From the NCBI RefSeq assembly GCF_001542815.1, contig NZ_CP006992.1:3291501-3355500 (forward strand): DNA of 64,000 nt, written 5' to 3'. The notes below the pieces were generated by a model. The model was not told the DNA's origin. It was given only the letters and a program-made list of their open reading frames with translations, and did not search any database. A program made the translations under genes and the position numbers. This document shows, in pieces, positions 1 through 11,118 of the stretch; within the stretch, counting starts at the first letter, position 1, and each line of letters starts with the position of its first letter. Origin of the DNA: Methylobacterium sp. AMS5. GTDB taxonomy: Bacteria; Pseudomonadota; Alphaproteobacteria; Rhizobiales; Beijerinckiaceae.

Positions 1-1710
1 CACCCGGCGGTGCCGGAGAAGCTGCGCGGCACCTATGCCGGCCTCGGCAACCCGGCGGTGCTCGACTACATCAAGAGCCTCGGCGTCACCTCGGTCGAGC
101 TGCTGCCGGTGCATTCCTTCGTGCAGGACGACTACCTGCAGCAGAAGGATCTCATCAATTACTGGGGCTACAACACCATCTCGTTCTTCACGCCCGCCCG
201 GCGCTACGCGGCGGTGCCGGATTTCGCCTTCTCCGAGTTCAAGGAGATGGTCGCCCGCATGCACGGCGCCGGCCTCGAAGTGATCCTCGACGTGGTCTAC
301 AACCACACGGCCGAGGGCAACGAGAAGGGCCCGACACTCTCGTTCAAGGGCGTCGACAACGCCTCCTACTACCGTCTGCTGCCGAACCAGCCGCGCTACT
401 ACATCAACGATACCGGCACCGGGAACACCTTCAACCTCTCGCATCCCCGCGTGCTGCAGCTCGTCACCGACAGCTTGCGATACTGGGCGACCGAGATGCG
501 GGTCGACGGCTTCCGCTTCGATCTGGCCACCATTCTCGGCCGCGAGCCCTACGGCTTCGACGAGGGCGGCGGCTTCCTCGATACCTGCCGTCAGGATCCC
601 GTCCTCAACGACGTGAAGCTCATCGCCGAGCCGTGGGATTGCGGCCCCGGCGGCTATCAGGTCGGCGGCTTCCCGCCGGGCTGGGCCGAGTGGAACGACC
701 GCTTCCGCGACGACGTGCGCGGCTACTGGAAGGGCGATGCCGGGCTGCTGCCGGGGCTCGCCTCGCGCATCACCGCCTCGGCCGACAAGTTCAACAAGCG
801 CGGACGCCGCCCTTGGGCCTCGGTGAACTTCATCACCGCCCATGACGGCTTCACGCTGAACGACACGGTCTCGTACAACGAGAAGCACAACGAGGCGAAC
901 GAAGAGGGCAATCGCGACGGGCACGGCCACAACCTCTCCTACAATTACGGCGTCGAGGGCCCGACCGACGATCCCGAGATCCGCTCGGTGCGTCTGCGCC
1001 AGATGCGCAACATGCTGGCGACCCTGTTCCTGTCGAAGGGCACGCCCATGCTGCTCGCCGGCGACGAGTTCGCCCGCACGCAGAAGGGCAACAACAACGC
1101 CTATTGCCAGGACAACGAGGTCAGTTGGGTCGATTGGGGCGCCATCGGCGAGGAGGAGCGGGATCTGGCCGAGTTCACGCAGCGCCTGATCCTGCTGCGC
1201 AATGCCCTGCCGATGCTGTCGCGCGGACGCTTCGTCACCGGGGCCTACGACGAGGAGTTCGGCGTCAAGGACGTGACCTGGCTCACGCCGACCGGCACCG
1301 AGATGAGCCCGGAGAACTGGAACGACGGCAACTCGCGAACCCTCGCCGTACTGCTCGACGGGCGCGCCCAGGCGAGCGGCATCCACAAGCGCGGCGGCGA
1401 TGCCACCCTGCTCTTGTTCTACAACGCCTATCACGACGTGGTGGACTTCACCTTCCCCGAGGCGCCGGGCGGCACCTCGTGGACGCGGCTACTCGATACC
1501 AACCTGCCCGACAGCCAGGAGGTGGAAAGCTTCGCCGTCGGCGAGAGCTACTCGGTCACGGGACGCTCGATGCTGATGTTCGTCCTCAAGCCCGTCGAGA
1601 ACGAGGACGAGGAGCACAGCGACATGGAGCGCTCCTACCAGTACGTGATGCAGGCCTTCGAGCGGGCAAATGTCGAGAGCGTGAGCTTCGGCATCGACGA
1701 GGAGGCCTGA
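1..1710 (+). CDS. glgX: Glycogen debranching enzyme GlgX (5'-truncated by window)
   Basis: The frame is open from base 1 and ends at 1710, giving the C-terminal 569 residues; the N-terminal carbohydrate-binding region lies outside the window. GlgX is a GH13 enzyme that hydrolyses alpha-1,6 branches of glycogen after phosphorylase trimming. The GH13 catalytic signatures are visible in order: the nucleophile region [12 protein letters not shown], the acid/base region LIAEPWDCG, and the transition-state Asp in [12 protein letters not shown]. The tail has the family's beta-sandwich character. The next gene starts about 170 bp downstream, after a hairpin, so glgX probably ends its operon. Confidence 0.95.
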   Translation, partial: HPAVPEKLRGTYAGLGNPAVLDYIKSLGVTSVELLPVHSFVQDDYLQQKDLINYWGYNTISFFTPARRYAAVPDFAFSEFKEMVARMHGAGLEVILDVVYNHTAEGNEKGPTLSFKGVDNASYYRLLPNQPRYYINDTGTGNTFNLSHPRVLQLVTDSLRYWATEMRVDGFRFDLATILGREPYGFDEGGGFLDTCRQDPVLNDVKLIAEPWDCGPGGYQVGGFPPGWAEWNDRFRDDVRGYWKGDAGLLPGLASRITASADKFNKRGRRPWASVNFITAHDGFTLNDTVSYNEKHNEANEEGNRDGHGHNLSYNYGVEGPTDDPEIRSVRLRQMRNMLATLFLSKGTPMLLAGDEFARTQKGNNNAYCQDNEVSWVDWGAIGEEERDLAEFTQRLILLRNALPMLSRGRFVTGAYDEEFGVKDVTWLTPTGTEMSPENWNDGNSRTLAVLLDGRAQASGIHKRGGDATLLLFYNAYHDVVDFTFPEAPGGTSWTRLLDTNLPDSQEVESFAVGESYSVTGRSMLMFVLKPVENEDEEHSDMERSYQYVMQAFERANVESVSFGIDEEA

Positions 1711-1721
1711 TGGCGCGGGCG

Positions 1722-1748
1722 AGGGACCGCTCGCCGCAAGCGGTCCCT
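1722..1748 (+). terminator. Hairpin after glgX
   Basis: A perfect 10-bp stem (AGGGACCGCT / AGCGGTCCCT) with a 7-nt loop lies 11 bp after the glgX stop. It has no T-run, so it is a probable transcription end or mRNA-stabilising stem rather than a classic intrinsic terminator. Confidence 0.55.
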
Positions 1749-1882
1749 GCCGGTTTCGATGGGTTCCGGAGCCTCGGCGCTCCGGACCCTATTTTCTCCC
1801 CGCAGCCTTATCCTACGCGCTGCCTCGGGGATGCGCCGGCCGTGCCGGCGGCCTCACAAGACTTGTCACGCCGCGGGTTCGC

Positions 1883-3484
<1,602 letters not shown>

Positions 3485-3510
3485 CCGGCGCGACGGATCG
3501 GGAGAGCACC

Positions 3511-3828
3511 ATGGCTCAGGGTGACAAGTCGAAATACACCGACAAGCAGGTCCGCAAGGCGGAGCACATCGCCGAATCCTACGCGTCCCGCGGCGTGCCG
3601 GAGAAGGTAGCGGAGGCCCGCGCCTGGGCGACCGTCAACAAGGACGATGGCGGCGGCAAGAAGCCCGGCGGCTCGGGCCGCGGCAAGGCAACGGACCATC
3701 CCGCGGCACATAAAGGCGGTCGCACGGGCGGCACGGCCTCGGCTTCGCGCACGAAGGCGCAGCGTTCCGCCTCGGCCAAGAAGGCGGCCGAGACGCGCAA
3801 GCGGAATGCAGCAAAGAAGGCGGGCTGA
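3511..3828 (+). CDS. Small basic Lys/Gly/Ala-rich protein
   Basis: The start is ATG at 3511, preceded by GGGAGAGCACC. The 105-residue product begins MAQGDKSKYTDKQ, continues with a helical region (RKAEHIAESYASRGV... WATVNK), then Gly/Lys-rich linkers and a histone-H1-like tail rich in Lys, Ala and Ser. Homologues in rhizobia and methylobacteria are often labelled plasmid stabilization protein, without a demonstrated function as far as I know. The tail suggests nucleic-acid or other polyanion binding. It lies 26 bp after the LOV kinase on the same strand and may be co-transcribed. No enzymatic motif is visible. Confidence 0.85.
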   Translation: MAQGDKSKYTDKQVRKAEHIAESYASRGVPEKVAEARAWATVNKDDGGGKKPGGSGRGKATDHPAAHKGGRTGGTASASRTKAQRSASAKKAAETRKRNAAKKAG

Positions 3829-3838
3829 GGTTTCTCGA

Positions 3839-3864
3839 CCCTCCCCCCTTTTTCGGGGGGAGGG
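3839..3864. terminator. Bidirectional terminator between the small basic protein gene and icd
   Basis: A perfect 10-bp stem CCCTCCCCCC / GGGGGGAGGG encloses a TTTTTC loop. It sits between two convergent genes, 11 bp after one stop and 17 bp from the other, so it probably ends transcription from both sides. Confidence 0.7.
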
Positions 3865-3880
3865 CCGTTACGCTGCGGCC

Positions 3881-5095
3881 TCAGACGGCCATCGCCGTCT
3901 TCAGGTTCTCATCGACCTTGTCGAGGAAGCCGTCGGTGGTGAGCCACTTCTGGTCCGGGCCGACGAGGAGGGCGAGATCCTTCGTCATGTGGCCGGCCTC
4001 GACCGTATCGACGCAGACCTTCTCCAGGGTCGCGGCGAACGTCGCGAGATCGGCGTTGCCGTCGAGCTTGGCCCGGTGCGACAGGCCGCGGGTCCAGGCG
4101 AAGATCGAGGCGATCGAGTTGGTCGAGGTCGCCTTGCCCTTCTGGTGCTCGCGGTAGTGGCGCGTCACGGTGCCGTGGGCGGCCTCGGCCTCCACGGTCT
4201 GGCCGTCCGGCGTCATCAGCACCGAGGTCATCAGGCCGAGCGAGCCGAAGCCCTGCGCCGCCGTGTCCGACTGCACGTCGCCGTCGTAGTTCTTGCAGGC
4301 CCAGACGTAGCCGCCCGACCACTTGAGGCACGAGGCCACCATGTCGTCGATCAGGCGATGCTCGTAGACGAGGCCGAGCGACTGGAACTTCGACTTGAAC
4401 TCCTCGTCGAACACCTTCTGGAACAGATCCTTGAAGCGGCCGTCGTAGACCTTGAGGATGGTGTTCTTGGTCGACAGATAGACCGGGTACTTGCGGGCCA
4501 GACCGTAGTTGAACGAGGCCCGGGCGAAGTCGATGATCGACTGGTCGAGGTTGTACATCGACATCGCGACGCCGGCGTCGGGGAACTTGAACACTTCCTT
4601 CTCGATGACGGCGCCGTCGTCACCCTCGAACTTGATGGTGAGGCGGCCCTTGCCCGGCACCTTGAAGTCGGTGGCGCGATACTGGTCGCCGTAGGCGTGG
4701 CGGCCGATCACGAAGGGCTGGGTCCAGCCCGGCACGAGGCGCGGCACGTTCTTGCAGATGATCGGCTCGCGGAAGATGACGCCGCCGAGGATGTTGCGGA
4801 TCGTGCCGTTGGGCGAACGCCACATCTCCTTGAGCTTGAATTCCTCGACGCGGGCCTCGTCCGGCGTGATCGTGGCGCATTTCACGCCGACGCCGTGGCG
4901 CTTGATCGCCTCGGCGGCATCGATCGTCACCTGATCGTTCGTGGCGTCGCGGTGCTCGACACCGAGGTCGTAATAGTCGAGGTCGAGATCGAGGTAGGGG
5001 TGGATGAGCTTGTTCTTGATCTCCGCCCAGATGATCCGGGTCATCTCGTCGCCGTCGAGCTCGACGACCGGATTGGCCACCTTGATCTTCGCCAT
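3881..5095 (-). CDS. icd: NADP-dependent isocitrate dehydrogenase
   Basis: The 404-residue product is a eukaryotic-like homodimeric isocitrate dehydrogenase that converts isocitrate to 2-oxoglutarate and CO2 in the TCA cycle. The N-terminus [14 protein letters not shown] and the substrate-site segment [13 protein letters not shown] are characteristic, as are the metal-binding region [20 protein letters not shown] and the NADP-site stretch [18 protein letters not shown]. Length matches the family. It is monocistronic by position, convergent with the upstream small gene and about 145 bp downstream of a separate minus-strand gene. Confidence 0.97.
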   Translation of the reverse strand: MAKIKVANPVVELDGDEMTRIIWAEIKNKLIHPYLDLDLDYYDLGVEHRDATNDQVTIDAAEAIKRHGVGVKCATITPDEARVEEFKLKEMWRSPNGTIRNILGGVIFREPIICKNVPRLVPGWTQPFVIGRHAYGDQYRATDFKVPGKGRLTIKFEGDDGAVIEKEVFKFPDAGVAMSMYNLDQSIIDFARASFNYGLARKYPVYLSTKNTILKVYDGRFKDLFQKVFDEEFKSKFQSLGLVYEHRLIDDMVASCLKWSGGYVWACKNYDGDVQSDTAAQGFGSLGLMTSVLMTPDGQTVEAEAAHGTVTRHYREHQKGKATSTNSIASIFAWTRGLSHRAKLDGNADLATFAATLEKVCVDTVEAGHMTKDLALLVGPDQKWLTTDGFLDKVDENLKTAMAV

Positions 5096-5239
5096 GTCGG
5101 TCCCTCAGTTGCCCGGTGCCGTGCGCCCAGCCGATTGCCCGTCGCGCGTCTCCCCGGTACTCGGTCGCCGCCCCTATAACGCAGCGCAGCAAGGCGACAA
5201 AGCCGGGCTCCGAACGACGGTTTCGGATGCGCGAATCTG

Positions 5240-5752
5240 TTACCGGACCCTGCGGAACGGCAGCAGGCCGCGCAGGCGAATTCCGAGCCAGACGAGGATC
5301 ACCAGGGCGATCAGGTTCAGCGCCAGGGTAAAATCCTCCCGCGGGGCGAGGGACAGCGCGTAGCCGCTCTTGCGGGCCGCATCGAACTGCCAGCCGACCA
5401 CGAGCCCCCCTGCCGCGGGCGCGCGCAGGAACACGTCGGCGAGGAGCCAGCCGCTGGCCGAGATGCGGACGGTGAGCCCGGCGCTCACGAACCAGACCAC
5501 CTGCGCCAGCTGCACCGGCACGGAGAGGGTGTAGCCGAGGCGCCGATCCTGCCAGAGCGCGACCCCCGCGACCACGCTCGCCGCCAGAACCAGCACGATG
5601 AACAGGACGCCCGGCAGCAGGGTGAGCGGAACCGACGCGCCGGTCTGGATCAGGTCGTGCAGGAAGGCCCAGAGGCCCACCAGCCCGCCCTGGATCTCGA
5701 TCAGCGCCACGGCATAGCGCAGGCCGTCGCGGTCTCTCACGGCATCGGTCAT
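5240..5752 (-). CDS. Hypothetical inner-membrane protein
   Basis: The 170-residue product has about four hydrophobic segments: GGLVGLWAFLHDLI, LLPGVLFIVLVLAASVVAGVAL, the SVPVQLAQVVWFVSAGL region, and a C-terminal LALNLIALVILVWLG followed by a basic tail. I do not recognise the family with certainty. The gene is on the same strand as icd but 144 bp upstream, so co-transcription is possible but not obvious. The high GC at third codon positions and the membrane pattern support a real gene. No function can be assigned. Confidence 0.75.
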   Translation of the reverse strand: MTDAVRDRDGLRYAVALIEIQGGLVGLWAFLHDLIQTGASVPLTLLPGVLFIVLVLAASVVAGVALWQDRRLGYTLSVPVQLAQVVWFVSAGLTVRISASGWLLADVFLRAPAAGGLVVGWQFDAARKSGYALSLAPREDFTLALNLIALVILVWLGIRLRGLLPFRRVR

Positions 5753-5936
5753 GGGAGGCGGGCATAGACGAGGCGGCGCGGCGCGGCCACCCCGCCGGCG
5801 CGGTCACCGGCCAAAGCGCGTGTCGCTCCCGCATGAGCGCACGCCACGGCCGCGCTAAGCGGCCTGGACAAACCCGGCCGCCGCTGCGACGACCCGCGCG
5901 TCAAGACAAACGGCCGATCACGAGGAAGGACACACC

Positions 5937-6485
5937 ATGAGCGACCGCATCATCCTGCGCGCCGGCGAGGCCCTCGTCGCGGGCGGCCCGCCCAACACCG
6001 CGTCCGAGCCCGAGGTCATCATCGGCGAGCTCGACGGGCCGGTCGGCACCGCGCTCGCCACCCTCACCGGCGATCAGGTCGTCGGCCACAGCCGCGTCTT
6101 CGCGCTCCTGAACACCGACATCATGGTCCGCCCGGTGACGCTATGCGTCTCCAAGGTAAGCGTGACCGAGAACAAGTACACCTCGATCCTGATGGGCACG
6201 GTGCAGTACGCCATCGCCAACGGCGTGCTCGACGCGGTGCGGGCCGGCTACATCCCCAAGGAGAAGGCCAACGACCTCGGCATCATCTGCTCGGTCTGGC
6301 TCAGCCCGGGCGTGATCCAGGCCGAGAGCGTCGATCACAAGGCGCTGTTCGAGATCCAGCGCAAGGGCATGACCGAAGCGATCCGCAAGGCCATGACCAA
6401 CGAGCCCTCGATCGACTGGCTTCTCGAGAACCAGGACAAGATCGTGCACAAGTACTACCAGATGGGCCTCGACGGTAAGATCTGA
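5937..6485 (+). CDS. Formaldehyde-activating enzyme (Fae) family paralogue
   Basis: The 182-residue product matches the Fae fold: the N-terminal GEALVAGG..EVIIGELDGPVGTA aligns with the GEALVGDG..HIDLIIG region of canonical Fae, and the middle TLCVSKVSVTENKYTSILMG..QYAIANGVLDAV with its [28 protein letters not shown] segment. Canonical Fae condenses formaldehyde with tetrahydromethanopterin. In this hand alignment, from memory, the catalytic histidine of canonical Fae is replaced by Glu, and the length and C-terminus differ. It is therefore probably one of the Fae-like proteins (fae2/fae3 type) known alongside the true fae. ATG at 5937 follows GAGGAAGGACACACC, a good ribosome-binding site. 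Confidence 0.88.
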   Translation: MSDRIILRAGEALVAGGPPNTASEPEVIIGELDGPVGTALATLTGDQVVGHSRVFALLNTDIMVRPVTLCVSKVSVTENKYTSILMGTVQYAIANGVLDAVRAGYIPKEKANDLGIICSVWLSPGVIQAESVDHKALFEIQRKGMTEAIRKAMTNEPSIDWLLENQDKIVHKYYQMGLDGKI

Positions 6486-6498
6486 GACTTTTGGAAGA

Positions 6499-6527
6499 CC
6501 GCGCCATCGGCATTGCCGGCGGCGCGG
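6499..6527 (+). terminator. Hairpin after the fae-like gene
   Basis: The arms CCGCGCC / GGCGCGG plus an inner CGGC / GCCG stem with a 3-nt loop and a small symmetric bulge form an 11-bp hairpin 13 bp after the stop codon. It has no T-run. It is a likely transcript end for the fae-like gene. Confidence 0.5.
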
Positions 6528-6588
6528 CTCTGTCGGCGCCGCGAGCGATAACAGTCCTCCTCCCGCTTCCGCAGCGACGGGCGCATCG

Positions 6589-6846
6589 ATGATGCCGAGC
6601 AGCGCCGGCCTCGAAACCCGCCTCGAAAACGATGTCACATCGCTCTTGAAGGAGGGCCGCTACGGCTCCCGAACCGAGATTCTCCGCGAGGGTCTGCGCT
6701 TGGTCGAGGAGCGCGGGAAGCGCTTGTCTCTGCTCGGCGCGGCCCCGGCCCGTGAAGTCGCCGATGCCAACCGGGCGACGCCGGCCGAAGACGTCAAGGC
6801 ACGGTTGATCGCCAGAGACGAAAAGCTGTCCGGCCCGGTTGCATGA
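6589..6846 (+). CDS. parD: ParD-like type II antitoxin
   Basis: The 85-residue product carries the ribbon-helix-helix signature of ParD/CopG antitoxins, with LLKEGRYGSRTEILREGLRLVEE at about residues 20-43. The C-terminal half would wrap the toxin. Known family role: it neutralises ParE (a gyrase poison) and represses the operon. Two adjacent in-frame ATGs (6589 and 6592) are possible starts. The stop overlaps the ATG of the following parE reading frame in an ATGA, the usual translational coupling. Because that parE frame is broken, this antitoxin may be an orphan kept as a regulator or awaiting decay. Confidence 0.85.
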   Translation: MMPSSAGLETRLENDVTSLLKEGRYGSRTEILREGLRLVEERGKRLSLLGAAPAREVADANRATPAEDVKARLIARDEKLSGPVA

Positions 6847-7134
6847 TCGCCGTCTTCACCGCCGAGGCTGAAGCCGATCTGGCGTGCATCGGCGACTTCA
6901 TCGCCCGGGACAATCCACGCCGTCGGCTTCGTCACCGAACCGATCGAGCGGTGTCTGCAACTCGCCGAGTTTCCCGAAGGCTTCCCGCTGGTTACGCTTC
7001 ACGCCGAGAGCGGCGTCCGGCGGCGCTCCTACGGTTCCCACCTCATCTTCGACCGGGTGCGTAGCGAGCGGATCGAGAGCCTGCACGTCATGAACGGGGT
7101 GCGGGATTGGGAATCGCTGCTCTTCCCGGATTGA
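6843..7134 (+). pseudogene. parE: ParE-like toxin with frameshift
   Basis: The frame from ATG 6843 reads as a ParE/RelE-fold start (MIAVFTAEAEADLACIGDFIARDNP). After the Pro codon near 6917 the homology continues only in another frame: AVGFVTEPIERCLQLAEFP, then SYGSHLIFDRVRSERIESLHVMNG and WESLLFPD, stopping at 7134. The span is 292 nt, one more than a multiple of three, so a +1 insertion or a 2- or 5-nt deletion lies near 6917-6921. In the original frame translation runs on into unrelated Arg-rich sequence until 7064. The toxin is therefore presumably inactive. A sequencing error at this point is the alternative. Confidence 0.8.
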
Positions 7135-7165
7135 GGCTGTGATCGCGGCGTGCGAGAGGGCGGCC

Positions 7166-7903
7166 ATGAGCGCCCCCGTCGTCATCCTGGTCGAGCCGCA
7201 ACTTGCCGAGAATATCGGCATGACCGCCCGCGCCATGGCGAATTTCGGCCTGTCCGAGTTGCGCCTCGTGGCGCCCAAGAACGGTTGGCCGAAGAAGGGC
7301 GTGCGCGAGGCGGCCTCCGGCGCGACTTTCGTGCTCGATGGGGCCAAGGTCTACGCCACGCTGCCGGAGGCCATCGCCGACCTGCATTTTCTCCTCGCCA
7401 CCACCGCCCGCGAGCGCGGGCAGATGAAGCGGGTCTTCGCCCCCGAGGACGCCATGACGGCCAGCGCCGAACGGATCGGCCGCGGCGAGCGGATCGGGCT
7501 GATGTTCGGGCGCGAACGGGTGGGCTTGAGCAACGACGAGGTGTCGCTGGCCGACGCCATCGTCACCTTCCCGGTGACGGACGCGTTCCCCTCGCTCAAC
7601 CTCGCCCAGGCCGTGCTGCTGATGGGCTATGAGTGGCGCCGCGCCGCCGGCCTCGCCACCCTGCGCTTCTCCGGCGAAATGCTCTCGCCGCCCGCCACCC
7701 GCGATGCGATGCTCTCGCTGTTTGCAAACCTGGAGCAGACGTTGGCGGGGGCCGGCTTCTACCCGCCGGAGAAGCAGGAGATCATCGCCCGCAACATGCG
7801 CGACATGCTCCACCGCATGGCGATGACCGAGCAGGACGTGCGCACCTTTCGCGGGGCGCTGCGGGCGTTGAACCGAAAGGCTCGCAAGACCGACGAGGCG
7901 TAG
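7166..7903 (+). CDS. trmJ: tRNA (cytidine/uridine-2'-O-)-methyltransferase TrmJ
   Basis: The 245-residue product is a SPOUT-class (trefoil-knot) RNA methyltransferase of the TrmJ/LasT type. Signatures are the N-terminal VILVEPQLAENIGMTARAMANFG, the central GLMFGRERVGLSNDEV and the knot motif FPSLNLAQAVLLMGYEW. Family role: SAM-dependent 2'-O-methylation of tRNA position 32. I prefer the ATG at 7166, preceded by GAGAGGGCGG, over an in-frame GTG at 7139, which would add nine residues and start inside the spacer just after the parE remnant. Confidence 0.93.
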   Translation: MSAPVVILVEPQLAENIGMTARAMANFGLSELRLVAPKNGWPKKGVREAASGATFVLDGAKVYATLPEAIADLHFLLATTARERGQMKRVFAPEDAMTASAERIGRGERIGLMFGRERVGLSNDEVSLADAIVTFPVTDAFPSLNLAQAVLLMGYEWRRAAGLATLRFSGEMLSPPATRDAMLSLFANLEQTLAGAGFYPPEKQEIIARNMRDMLHRMAMTEQDVRTFRGALRALNRKARKTDEA

Positions 7904-7906
7904 GGC

Positions 7907-8248
7907 CTACCGCTGCACGAGTCCGAACCGCGTCAGGCAGACATGCTTGGCGAGCGACGCGGGTGCGATCGGCACCGCGGGCGTCGTCCCGTAGGGTTCT
8001 CCGGTGGCCGTGTCCTCGGGCGCGCGAAAGGCACCGGGGACGTAGCTGGTCTCGCACTGTTCGAACTTGTTGCAGACGGCGAGCTTGGTGCAGATCGTCT
8101 GGCCCGCCCGCTCGTAGACGTAGTAGGTCGCCCCGGAATAGGGCGGCCGGGGGAAGGACTCGGTCCGCACCGTCGTGACGTCCCCGGCGCTCGCCGCCAC
8201 CGGCGATACGAGCGCCGCGAGAAGTCCCCATCCGACCCCTGCGCGCAT
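7907..8248 (-). CDS. Small secreted hypothetical protein
   Basis: The 113-residue product has a signal peptide (hydrophobic GWGLLAALVSPVAASA, predicted cleavage after ASA). The mature part is about 90 residues with four Cys (ICTKLAVC, QCETSYV, KHVCLTRF), which suggests disulfides in the periplasm. I recognise no domain. An in-frame ATG at 8278 would add ten basic residues and overlap the stop of the upstream oxidoreductase gene (TGATG). I favour 8248 because GAAGAGG lies just upstream and the signal peptide starts there. Either way it looks translationally linked to the upstream gene. Confidence 0.7.
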   Translation of the reverse strand: MRAGVGWGLLAALVSPVAASAGDVTTVRTESFPRPPYSGATYYVYERAGQTICTKLAVCNKFEQCETSYVPGAFRAPEDTATGEPYGTTPAVPIAPASLAKHVCLTRFGLVQR

Positions 8249-8277
8249 CACCCGCCTCTTCCCCCGACGCCCGCGCA

Positions 8278-9291
8278 TCAACCGATCCGGATCACGATCT
8301 TGCCGACATGCCCTGCCTCGGCCAAGGCTTTGAGGGCCGCCGGCGCCGCGTCGAAACCGTAGACCCGGTCGATCACCGGCTTGATCCCGTGCAGGGCGAT
8401 CGAGCGGTTCATGTCCTCGAACATCTCCCGTGGGCCGACGGCGACGCCGCGCACGATGCAGCTCGCGCCGAGGATCGCCAGCGGGTCGAACGCCTCGCCC
8501 TGGGCCAGCAGGCCGATCAAGCCGATATGCCCACCGGGCCGGGCCGAGGCGATGGAGCGCGGGAGCGTCCCGGTGCCGCCGACCTCGACGACATGATCGA
8601 CGCCCGTTCCGCCCGTCAGCCGGCGCACCTCGCCCTCCCAATCGGGATGGGTGCGGTAGTTGATCGTGTCGTGTGCGCCGAGTGCGCGGGCCTTCTCCAG
8701 CTTGGCATCGCTCGACGAAGTGGCGATGACCCGCGCACCGGCCGCGTGGGCGAGCTGGATCGCGAAGATCGAGACGCCGCCGGTGCCGAGCGTCAGCACC
8801 GTCTCGCCGGCCCGCAGGGGCTTGAGCCCGTAGAGCGCGTTCCAGGCCGTCACCGCCGCACAGGGCAGCGTCGCCCCCTCCTCGAAACTGAGATGATCGG
8901 GCAGCCTGACCAGCCCGTCCTCGTCGAACACCTGATATTCGGTCAGCACCCCGTCGATGGCGCCGCCGAGCGCCGTCTGCCACGTGTCGGCCACCTGCGC
9001 ACCGCCGAGCCAGCTCTGCGAGAAGATTCCGGCAACCCGCTCGCCGCCGGTGAAGCGGCGCACGCCCGCGCCGAGCGCCACGATCTCACCGGCCCCATCG
9101 GAGAGAGGGATCAGCCGGTCGAGGTTGACCGCGAACGGGTAGCGGCCCTCGCAGATCAGCAGATCGCGATAGTTGAGGGAGGCGGCGCGCATCCGGACCA
9201 GGACCTGCCCGCGCCCCGGTTCGGGCGTCGGGCGCTCGGCACTCTTCCAACTGTCGAGGCCGGCGGCGGCGGACATCTCGTAGGCGCGCAT
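8278..9291 (-). CDS. Zinc-type alcohol dehydrogenase/quinone oxidoreductase family protein
   Basis: The 337-residue product is an MDR-superfamily NAD(P)-dependent oxidoreductase. The GroES-like half contains AASLNYRDLLICEGRYP and PLSDGAGEIVALG. The Rossmann half has VLTLGTGGVSIFAIQLAHAAGARVIATSS, a GTGGVS dinucleotide-binding loop. No structural-zinc Cys cluster is visible, so quinone-oxidoreductase-like chemistry is more likely than classical alcohol dehydrogenation; the substrate cannot be told. ATG 9291 with CACGGGAGA upstream is preferred over an in-frame ATG at 9399 that adds a poor-quality N-terminus. Confidence 0.88.
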   Translation of the reverse strand: MRAYEMSAAAGLDSWKSAERPTPEPGRGQVLVRMRAASLNYRDLLICEGRYPFAVNLDRLIPLSDGAGEIVALGAGVRRFTGGERVAGIFSQSWLGGAQVADTWQTALGGAIDGVLTEYQVFDEDGLVRLPDHLSFEEGATLPCAAVTAWNALYGLKPLRAGETVLTLGTGGVSIFAIQLAHAAGARVIATSSSDAKLEKARALGAHDTINYRTHPDWEGEVRRLTGGTGVDHVVEVGGTGTLPRSIASARPGGHIGLIGLLAQGEAFDPLAILGASCIVRGVAVGPREMFEDMNRSIALHGIKPVIDRVYGFDAAPAALKALAEAGHVGKIVIRIG

Positions 9292-9432
9292 GGCGGTCTC
9301 CCGTGGGGTTTCGCGTCCCGGCTGGACGCAGGCGCTCATGGCAGAAGCTCTTGCAGGCGCATATGGGAAGAGACCGCCCGAAGGCGACCTCTTCCTCACA
9401 ATTCCCCAATCGGTGCGCTGGGGCAGGTCTCG

Positions 9433-11118
9433 CTATGCCGCCCGCACGGTCGCGAGGAAGCGGCTCACCTCCGCCGAGAGCTGCTCGGACTGGCGCGACA
9501 ATTCGGAAGCCGCGTCGAGCACTTGGCCCGCCGCCGTGCCGGTCTCCTCGGACGCGCGGGCGACCCCGGCGATGTTGCTCGTCACCTCGGCCGTTCCGGT
9601 CGAGGCCTGGGCGACGTTGCGCACGATCTCCTGCGTCGCCGCACCTTGCTGCTCGACCGCCGCCGCGATACCGGCCGCGACGCCGTTGATCTCGCGGATG
9701 CGACCGGAAATGCCGCCGATGGCCGCGACCGCCTGATCCGTCGCGACCTGGATCGTGCCGATCTGCTGCGCGATCTCGCTGGTCGCCCTGGCGGTCTGGT
9801 TGGCCAGTTCCTTGACCTCGGCAGCGACCACAGCGAAGCCACGCCCGGCCTCCCCGGCACGCGCCGCCTCGATGGTGGCGTTGAGAGCCAGCAGGTTGGT
9901 CTGTCCGGCGATCGTCGAGATCATCGATACCACGTCGCCGATCTTGGCGGCCGCGCTCGACAGGTTCTGGACCAGCCCGGCGGTCTGGTCGGCTTCGCCG
10001 ACCGCGGCCTGAGCGAGCTCGGACGAATTGGCCACCTGCCGGCCGATCTCGTGCACGGAGGTGCCGAGTTCTTCCGCTGCGGCGGCGACGGTTCCCACAT
10101 TGGTCGCCGCCTCCTCGGCCGCAGACGCCACGGTGATCGATTGGGAAGCCGTCTCGTCGGCGGTCCCCGACATGGTCTGGGCCGTGGCCTGCAGCTCGGT
10201 GGCCGCCGACGTGACCGTGCCGATGATCCCGCCGACGGCGGCCTCGAAGCTGTCGGCCATCGACCGCATCGCCGCCTTCCGCTGCTCCTCGGCCGAAGCG
10301 CGGGCAAGCGCCGTCTCGGCTTCCAGGGCGCGGGTGCGGATCAGGTTGTCCTTGAACACTTGGACGGCGGCGGCCATCGCACCGATCTCGTCCCGGCGCT
10401 GCCGGTACGGCACGGGTGTCTCGACGTCACCCGCGGCGAGCGCGCCCATCATCCCGGTGATGCCGGTGATCGGCCGCGAGATCCGCTGGAAGCCGAACAG
10501 CATGGCACCGAGGGCGACGATCACGGCGACCGCCATCGCGACACTCGCGGCGATCGAAGCGGTCTCGACATTGTCGACCGCGGCGGACGCGTCGCGCGTG
10601 GAGCCGTCGCGATTGAGGGTAATCGCGCGGGCGATCAGGTCGCTCGATTGGCTGTACACGGAAAGCAGGCTGGGCCCGACCAGCTCCGCCATGGCCTCCC
10701 GCTGCCGGCCTTGCTCCATCATCACGAGGATATGGCGGCTCGCCTCATCGTAGCGGGACCACAGCTCCGAAAACTGCGTGTAGAGCGCACGTTCTTCCGG
10801 GGACGAGATCAGGGGCTCGTAGCGCTTGCGCGCCGCCGCCATGTCGGCCGTCGCCCGCTCGTAAAAGGTCCGGTTCGTAGCCAGCGTTCCGGAATCGGTG
10901 GATGTCGTGACGATCCGATACTGCCGCAGGCGCATCTGGCTTGCGGCCGTCCCCATCTCGTTGACGGCGATGACGGACGGAAGCCAGTTGGCGGCCACCT
11001 CACTGACACCGCGGCGGATCAACGACAGCTCTCTCAAGGATACGGCACCCTGGCCGATCGTGATGAGCATCACCCCACCGAACAGGGCGATGAGAGCCGT
11101 TTTAAGAGAGAAGCGCAT
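9433..11118 (-). CDS. Methyl-accepting chemotaxis protein with 4HB-type sensor
   Basis: The 561-residue protein has TM1 at about 4-27 ([15 protein letters not shown]), a periplasmic helical region of about 165 residues resembling the four-helix-bundle ligand domain, and TM2 ([20 protein letters not shown]). A HAMP domain ([13 protein letters not shown]...) and the cytoplasmic signalling hairpin follow, with the invariant tip [27 protein letters not shown]. Role: inner-membrane chemoreceptor coupling to CheA/CheW. It lacks a C-terminal CheR-tethering pentapeptide. Start 11118 gives a short basic N-terminus before TM1; an upstream ATG at 11184 would add 22 non-conserved residues. It stands alone, as accessory MCP genes often do. 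Confidence 0.93.
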   Translation of the reverse strand: MRFSLKTALIALFGGVMLITIGQGAVSLRELSLIRRGVSEVAANWLPSVIAVNEMGTAASQMRLRQYRIVTTSTDSGTLATNRTFYERATADMAAARKRYEPLISSPEERALYTQFSELWSRYDEASRHILVMMEQGRQREAMAELVGPSLLSVYSQSSDLIARAITLNRDGSTRDASAAVDNVETASIAASVAMAVAVIVALGAMLFGFQRISRPITGITGMMGALAAGDVETPVPYRQRRDEIGAMAAAVQVFKDNLIRTRALEAETALARASAEEQRKAAMRSMADSFEAAVGGIIGTVTSAATELQATAQTMSGTADETASQSITVASAAEEAATNVGTVAAAAEELGTSVHEIGRQVANSSELAQAAVGEADQTAGLVQNLSSAAAKIGDVVSMISTIAGQTNLLALNATIEAARAGEAGRGFAVVAAEVKELANQTARATSEIAQQIGTIQVATDQAVAAIGGISGRIREINGVAAGIAAAVEQQGAATQEIVRNVAQASTGTAEVTSNIAGVARASEETGTAAGQVLDAASELSRQSEQLSAEVSRFLATVRAA

